Shown here: positions 60,300-64,000 of the stretch, piece by piece
How positions within the stretch are numbered: position 1 is the first letter of the stretch
Layout of the letters: each line of letters opens with the position of its first letter
Source of the DNA: Nostoc sp. NMS9
Lineage (GTDB): Bacteria; Cyanobacteriota; Cyanobacteriia; Cyanobacteriales; Nostocaceae
Direction: 5' to 3'
Length of the DNA stretch: 64,000 bases
NCBI RefSeq assembly: GCF_017114995.1
Contig: NZ_JABXKL010000030.1
Span: 1-64,000 of the forward strand
Notes under the pieces: generated by a model
The model's database searches: none
What the model was told of the DNA's origin: nothing
The model's input: the letters and a program-made list of their open reading frames with translations, nothing else
Position numbers and translations under genes: made by a program

Positions 60300-61829
60300 A
60301 TGACTCTTTCATTTCAAGAATTAGGCATTTCCCAAGAACGTGTCGAACAACTAGAAAAAATTGGTTTTACCGAACCAACCAACATTCAAGTGCAAGCAAT
60401 TCCCCAATTGCTAGCTGGTCGTGATGTGGTAGGTCAATCTCAAACTGGAACAGGCAAAACGGCAGCATTTTCACTGCCAATTTTAGAACGGCTAGATATT
60501 AATCAGAAAGCCGTGCAAGCCATAGTTTTAACACCAACTCGTGAATTAGCGATGCAAGTTCACGATGCGATCGCCCAATTCATCGGTAATGAAGGATTGC
60601 GGGTGTTAGCAATCTACGGTGGTCAATCAATTGACCGTCAAATGTTACAACTCAAACGTGGCGTTCACATGGTCGTGGGTACTCCCGGACGGGTGATCGA
60701 TTTGCTTGATCGCGGCTGTTTAAAGCTCGATCAAGTCAAGTGGTTTGTATTGGATGAAGCTGATGAAATGTTGAGCATGGGCTTTATCGACGATGTGATC
60801 AAAATCCTCTCGCAAGCGCCCGTAGAACGCCAAACAGCTTTATTCTCGGCAACAATGCCACCATCGATTCGGATGTTGGTGAATAAGTTCTTGCGATCGC
60901 CTGCAACTGTCACCGTTGAGCAACCAAAAGCTGCTCCTAACAAGATTAATCAGGTAGCTTACCTGATCCCTCGCCACTGGACAAAAGCCAAAGCCTTACA
61001 GCCAATTCTGGAAATGGAAGATCCAGAAACAGCTTTAATCTTCGTCCGCACCAGACGCACAGCCGCAGAACTCACCAGTCAGTTGCAAGGGGCTGGTCAC
61101 AGTGTCGATGAATACCATGGTGACTTGTCGCAACAAGCGCGGGAACGCTTATTAGTCAGATTCCGTAACCGTCAAGTTCGCTGGGTGGTAGCAACTGATA
61201 TTGCAGCACGAGGGTTAGATGTCGATCAACTCTCCCATGTGATCAACTACGACTTACCCGATAGCGTAGAAACCTACGTCCACCGTATTGGTCGTACTGG
61301 TCGTGCTGGTAAAGAAGGAACAGCAATTTCTTTAGTTCAACCATTTGAGCGGCGCAAGCAGCAAACATTTGAACGTCATAACCGTCAAAGTTGGCAAGTG
61401 CTGACAATTCCCACACGCGCCCAGATTGAAGCAAAACACATTCTGAAATTGCAAGAACTGGTGCGAGAAGCTTTGACAGGTGAGCGTTTGGCTTCATTCT
61501 TGCCAATTGTCAGCGAACTGATTGAAGAATACGATGCTCAAGCGATCGCCGCAGCTGCACTACAAATCGCTTACGATCAAACTCGTCCCGCTTGGTTGAG
61601 TTCAGACGTGGAAATTCCCCAAGAAGAATCTTCTGCTCCCAAACCAAGACTCGGCAAACGTCGTGAATCTTCCAGCGATCGCCCCCGTTCTGCATGGAAA
61701 TCAGATAGCAGCAATGGTGAAGAAAGACATTCTTCTCCCAAGCCAAAACTGCGGACAAGTGGGCAGGATTCTTCTGTATCTCCTAGTAAAAAGATAGGTT
61801 CACCTACAGCTAGAGAATCAGCTTCTTAG
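60300..61829 (+). CDS. DEAD-box RNA helicase
   Basis: 509 residues. All DEAD motifs are present: Q motif (TNIQVQAIPQLLAGRDVV), AQSQTGTGKTAAF (residues 47-59), PTRELAMQV, TPGRVIDLL, VLDEADEMLSMGF, SATMPPSIR, VATDIAARGLDVD and HRIGRTGRAGKEG. The C-terminal ~80 residues are Ser/Lys/Arg-rich and probably bind RNA. Comparable to the CrhB/CrhR-type helicases of cyanobacteria, which act in cold or redox stress and ribosome biogenesis, but a specific symbol is not justified from sequence alone. Confidence 0.9.
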   Translation: MTLSFQELGISQERVEQLEKIGFTEPTNIQVQAIPQLLAGRDVVGQSQTGTGKTAAFSLPILERLDINQKAVQAIVLTPTRELAMQVHDAIAQFIGNEGLRVLAIYGGQSIDRQMLQLKRGVHMVVGTPGRVIDLLDRGCLKLDQVKWFVLDEADEMLSMGFIDDVIKILSQAPVERQTALFSATMPPSIRMLVNKFLRSPATVTVEQPKAAPNKINQVAYLIPRHWTKAKALQPILEMEDPETALIFVRTRRTAAELTSQLQGAGHSVDEYHGDLSQQARERLLVRFRNRQVRWVVATDIAARGLDVDQLSHVINYDLPDSVETYVHRIGRTGRAGKEGTAISLVQPFERRKQQTFERHNRQSWQVLTIPTRAQIEAKHILKLQELVREALTGERLASFLPIVSELIEEYDAQAIAAAALQIAYDQTRPAWLSSDVEIPQEESSAPKPRLGKRRESSSDRPRSAWKSDSSNGEERHSSPKPKLRTSGQDSSVSPSKKIGSPTARESAS

Positions 61830-62024
61830 TCAACAGTTAGAAGTTAATCAATTTTGGATTTTAGATTTTTAGATTTTTTCTGCAATCCAAAATCCAAATA
61901 TAAAATTGAGAGTTGAGAGTTAAGAGTCAAGATTTTGGCTTTAGCTCTTGACTTTTTGGCTTTTTTGGTAACTTTTTCTACATTTTGTAGGAAGATAAAT
62001 TAAAGATGCATTCTTCGTGGTCTT

Positions 62025-62603
62025 ATGTTCACTATTCCAGACTTAGAGCAACTACAAGCAGAGCATCCAGAATGGCAGATGGAGCTAGTAGACGGAAATA
62101 TACTTGTTATGGGCCCATCAGATTATGAGTCAGAAGAAATAGGTATAGAGTTTGCACGGCAGATGGGCAACTGGGTACGCCCACAGAGACTAGGACGGGT
62201 AACGGGTTCTAGCGCTGGTTTTATTTTGCCTACATTAGAAACTGAAAACGGGAAAGAAGCTGATAACGAAAAACGAAATCTCCGCGCTCCTGATGTATCT
62301 TTTGTTCGTGCTGATAGACTTAAAATAAGCAAACGCGACTTTGTGGAACTAGTGCCTGACTTGATGGTAGAGATAAAATCTAAGTCAGACCGCATCAAAC
62401 CATTGGTAGAAAAGATTCAGCTATTCCTACAACTTGGATGTACAGTTGGTATCCTAATTGATCCTGACAAATTGACGCTCACCGTTTATCGACTCAACCA
62501 AGAACCAATAGTTTTGCAAGACAACGACAAACTGACACTACCAGATTTACTTCCAGGTTGGGAGCTAGTAGTGTCAGAAATTTGGCCTCCTGTATTTGAG
62601 TAG
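62025..62603 (+). CDS. Uma2-family (DUF820) endonuclease-like protein
   Basis: 192 residues. PD-(D/E)XK core: LRAPDVSFVRAD (Asp), LVPDLMVEIKSKSD (Glu, Lys) and LVEKIQLFLQLGCTVGILID. Third Uma2 gene in the window and of a different subgroup from the pair at 20509-21665. Target unknown. It converges with the aldo/keto reductase gene. Confidence 0.8.
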   Translation: MFTIPDLEQLQAEHPEWQMELVDGNILVMGPSDYESEEIGIEFARQMGNWVRPQRLGRVTGSSAGFILPTLETENGKEADNEKRNLRAPDVSFVRADRLKISKRDFVELVPDLMVEIKSKSDRIKPLVEKIQLFLQLGCTVGILIDPDKLTLTVYRLNQEPIVLQDNDKLTLPDLLPGWELVVSEIWPPVFE

Positions 62604-62613
62604 TTCAAAACTA

Positions 62614-63561
62614 CTATAGCCAAGGACGACTAACTAGTTCTAACTCTCCAATTTCATCGTCGCTCAATCTCCAGTCTAAAGCACCAGCATTCTGCCGTAC
62701 TTGTTCGGCTGTCTTCACCCCAGCAATAGGAATAACATTCCCTTGAGCAATTAACCAGTTAAGAGCAACTTGAGCAGGAGTGCGATCGTATTTTTCCCCG
62801 AAGTTGCGTAGCAAAGATATGACTGGCGCAATTTTTTGCAGGCCTTCTTTTTTAAATCGTGGGTCTATTTTCCTCGCACCAGTGGGGGTTTCAGCACTAT
62901 CAATACTGTACTTCCCTGTAAGTAATCCTTGTGCTAAAGGACTATAAGCCAAGATAGTCACACCTAACTCACGCGCAGTTGCGATAATACCTTTGCTTTC
63001 AACTTGACGACTGAGTAAAGAATAACGTACTTGGTTCACAGCCAAAGGCACTCCACGCTCCGCCAATATTTGATGCGCGTCTCGCATTTGCTCTGCTGAG
63101 TAATTACTCACACCCACTGTAGAAATTCTGCCCCGCTTCACTTCATCCGCTAGGGTATTCATCAAAGTTTCTTGACTTAAAAAGAAGGCAAAAGGCCAAT
63201 GCACTTGATACAGGGCGATTCGCTCAAGTTGTAACCGTTTGAGGCTGGCTGTTAAAGCATCACAGACGGATTGAGCTGTAAATCGCCACGGTAGGGGGCC
63301 AAATTTTGTGGCGATTTGCACAGGTTGTTGTGTCTGTTGCAGAAATTGCCCTAAAAATTTCTCGCTCTTTCCCATTCCGTAGACTTCGGCAGTATCAAAG
63401 AAAGTAATACCAGCTTCTAAGGCTGCGGTAAAGGCTTCTTGTAACTGTTCTGGGCCGTAGCGATCGCCATAATTCCAAAATAGTTTATCACCCCAAGCCC
63501 AAGTGCCTATGCACAAAGGCGTAACAACTGGGCCATTTTGCCCCAATGTGATGTTTTCCAC
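62614..63561 (-). CDS. Aldo/keto reductase
   Basis: 315 residues, NADPH-dependent TIM barrel. Catalytic tetrad visible: Asp and Tyr in TFFDTAEVYGMGKSEKFL, Lys in IATKFGPLP, His in LYQVHWPF. The C-terminal cofactor region is VIPIAGVKTAEQVRQNAGAL. Similar to plant and cyanobacterial perakine/pyridoxal-type reductases, but the substrate is not predictable. Single gene. Confidence 0.87.
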   Translation of the reverse strand: MENITLGQNGPVVTPLCIGTWAWGDKLFWNYGDRYGPEQLQEAFTAALEAGITFFDTAEVYGMGKSEKFLGQFLQQTQQPVQIATKFGPLPWRFTAQSVCDALTASLKRLQLERIALYQVHWPFAFFLSQETLMNTLADEVKRGRISTVGVSNYSAEQMRDAHQILAERGVPLAVNQVRYSLLSRQVESKGIIATARELGVTILAYSPLAQGLLTGKYSIDSAETPTGARKIDPRFKKEGLQKIAPVISLLRNFGEKYDRTPAQVALNWLIAQGNVIPIAGVKTAEQVRQNAGALDWRLSDDEIGELELVSRPWL

Positions 63562-63736
63562 GGTTGCAAAATTTAATTTATTTACATTTCTTTACTTTTA
63601 TAGTGTATCGTTACAGTGCGATCGCCACCACTTGGACGCAACTCTTGTTGTGCGACACCGAATAGCCCGTCGTAGACATCACGGCTTGCATAAAGATTTA
63701 CAAATTACACCTGACAATATCTCTATTCTCATAATT

Positions 63737-63759
63737 AAGGGAGGCTAATAACCTCCCTT
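63737..63759 (-). terminator. Terminator hairpin AAGGGAGG/CCTCCCTT
   Basis: Perfect 8-base-pair stem around a 7-base loop, 29 bases after the stop codon of the partial gene at the right edge. The T-run is short on both strands. Confidence 0.55.
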
Positions 63760-63788
63760 TAATAATAGTTGAGTGTATTTACTTGTAT

Positions 63789-64000
63789 TTAAGAATTAGA
63801 TGATTTATCCTGCTTGGCTTTTTTGATTAATTCCATGTAGACATTAATCTCACTAATTTCTACATCATGCTCAACCCTGGTTACTTTCCATCTTTCCTTT
63901 TTTAGGTAAACTTCCTCTCCTACTCTGGGAGTAAATTGGAGATCATAGAACTTTTTTAGAAAATCTTTTTGATTTTCTTCCCATAATATTACTTTGACTG
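63789..64000 (-). CDS. Partial gene at the right edge, hypothetical
   Basis: The C-terminal 70 residues of a minus-strand gene whose start lies beyond the window. It reads KVILWEENQKDFLKKFYDLQ, then FTPRVGEEVYLKKERWKVTR, and ends KAKQDKSSNS. It is short, charged and beta-rich near VGEEVYL, with no family recognised. Stop TAA at 63791-63789, followed by a hairpin terminator. Confidence 0.55.
   Translation of the reverse strand, partial: VKVILWEENQKDFLKKFYDLQFTPRVGEEVYLKKERWKVTRVEHDVEISEINVYMELIKKAKQDKSSNS

Overview
The window looks like chromosome of a filamentous, probably heterocyst-forming cyanobacterium (Nostocales). The signs are the very frequent HIP1 octamer GCGATCGC, heptamer tandem repeats of the TGACTAA type, and photosynthesis genes (psbU, a BtpA-family photosystem I biogenesis gene), with several families confined to or typical of cyanobacteria. 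I do not name a species.

The left half (277-32647) is an accessory region devoted to DNA phosphorothioation (PT), interrupted only by a tRNA-Thr(UGU), argF and lexA (13861-16034). Block A (277-13321, mostly minus strand) looks like a scattered single-strand PT system of the Ssp type: DUF4007 protein (SspB-like), large ATPase (SspC-like), SGGKDS sulfotransfer protein (SspD-like), then an XRE-HNH protein, a helicase and a GHKL ATPase (similar to an SspFGH-type effector set), then a cysteine desulfurase (SspA/DndA-like). It appears damaged. The SspB-like protein lacks its C-terminus and the SspC-like protein lacks its N-terminal P-loop at one shared junction, and the helicase lacks its Walker A segment at another. 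The SspD-like gene sits between two ~315-base direct repeats. A VapBC-type toxin-antitoxin pair and small paralogous genes are inserted.

Block B (16113-32647) carries a double-strand PT (Dnd) system: dndB, dndC, dndD, dndE and the PT-associated putative methyltransferase. Beside it lie a PT-linked restriction helicase, a 57-residue small protein translationally coupled to a second DndD-like SMC ATPase, two Uma2 nucleases, a dnd-associated small protein and a 5'-truncated DGQHR (DndB-like) remnant. No dndFGH-type genes were recognised, so the helicase / small protein / SMC-ATPase group is the best candidate for the restriction arm. The only cysteine desulfurase seen is in block A and could serve both systems.

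The right half (32791-64000) is mostly ordinary chromosome: AmpG-like permease, HEAT-repeat protein, cupin, PQQ-type sugar dehydrogenase, response regulator-EAL with an eroded histidine kinase, GHL10 glycosidase-like protein, PDZ-radical SAM protein, uppP, DUF3120, psbU, nadB, CHASE2-PAS-GGDEF cyclase, VKOR-thioredoxin, BtpA family, rimO, DEAD-box RNA helicase, Uma2 and aldo/keto reductase. Interspersed and tandem repeats fill the intergenic gaps, and in some places they have entered coding sequences in frame (a GNAT acetyltransferase, the GHL10 protein, an antitoxin).
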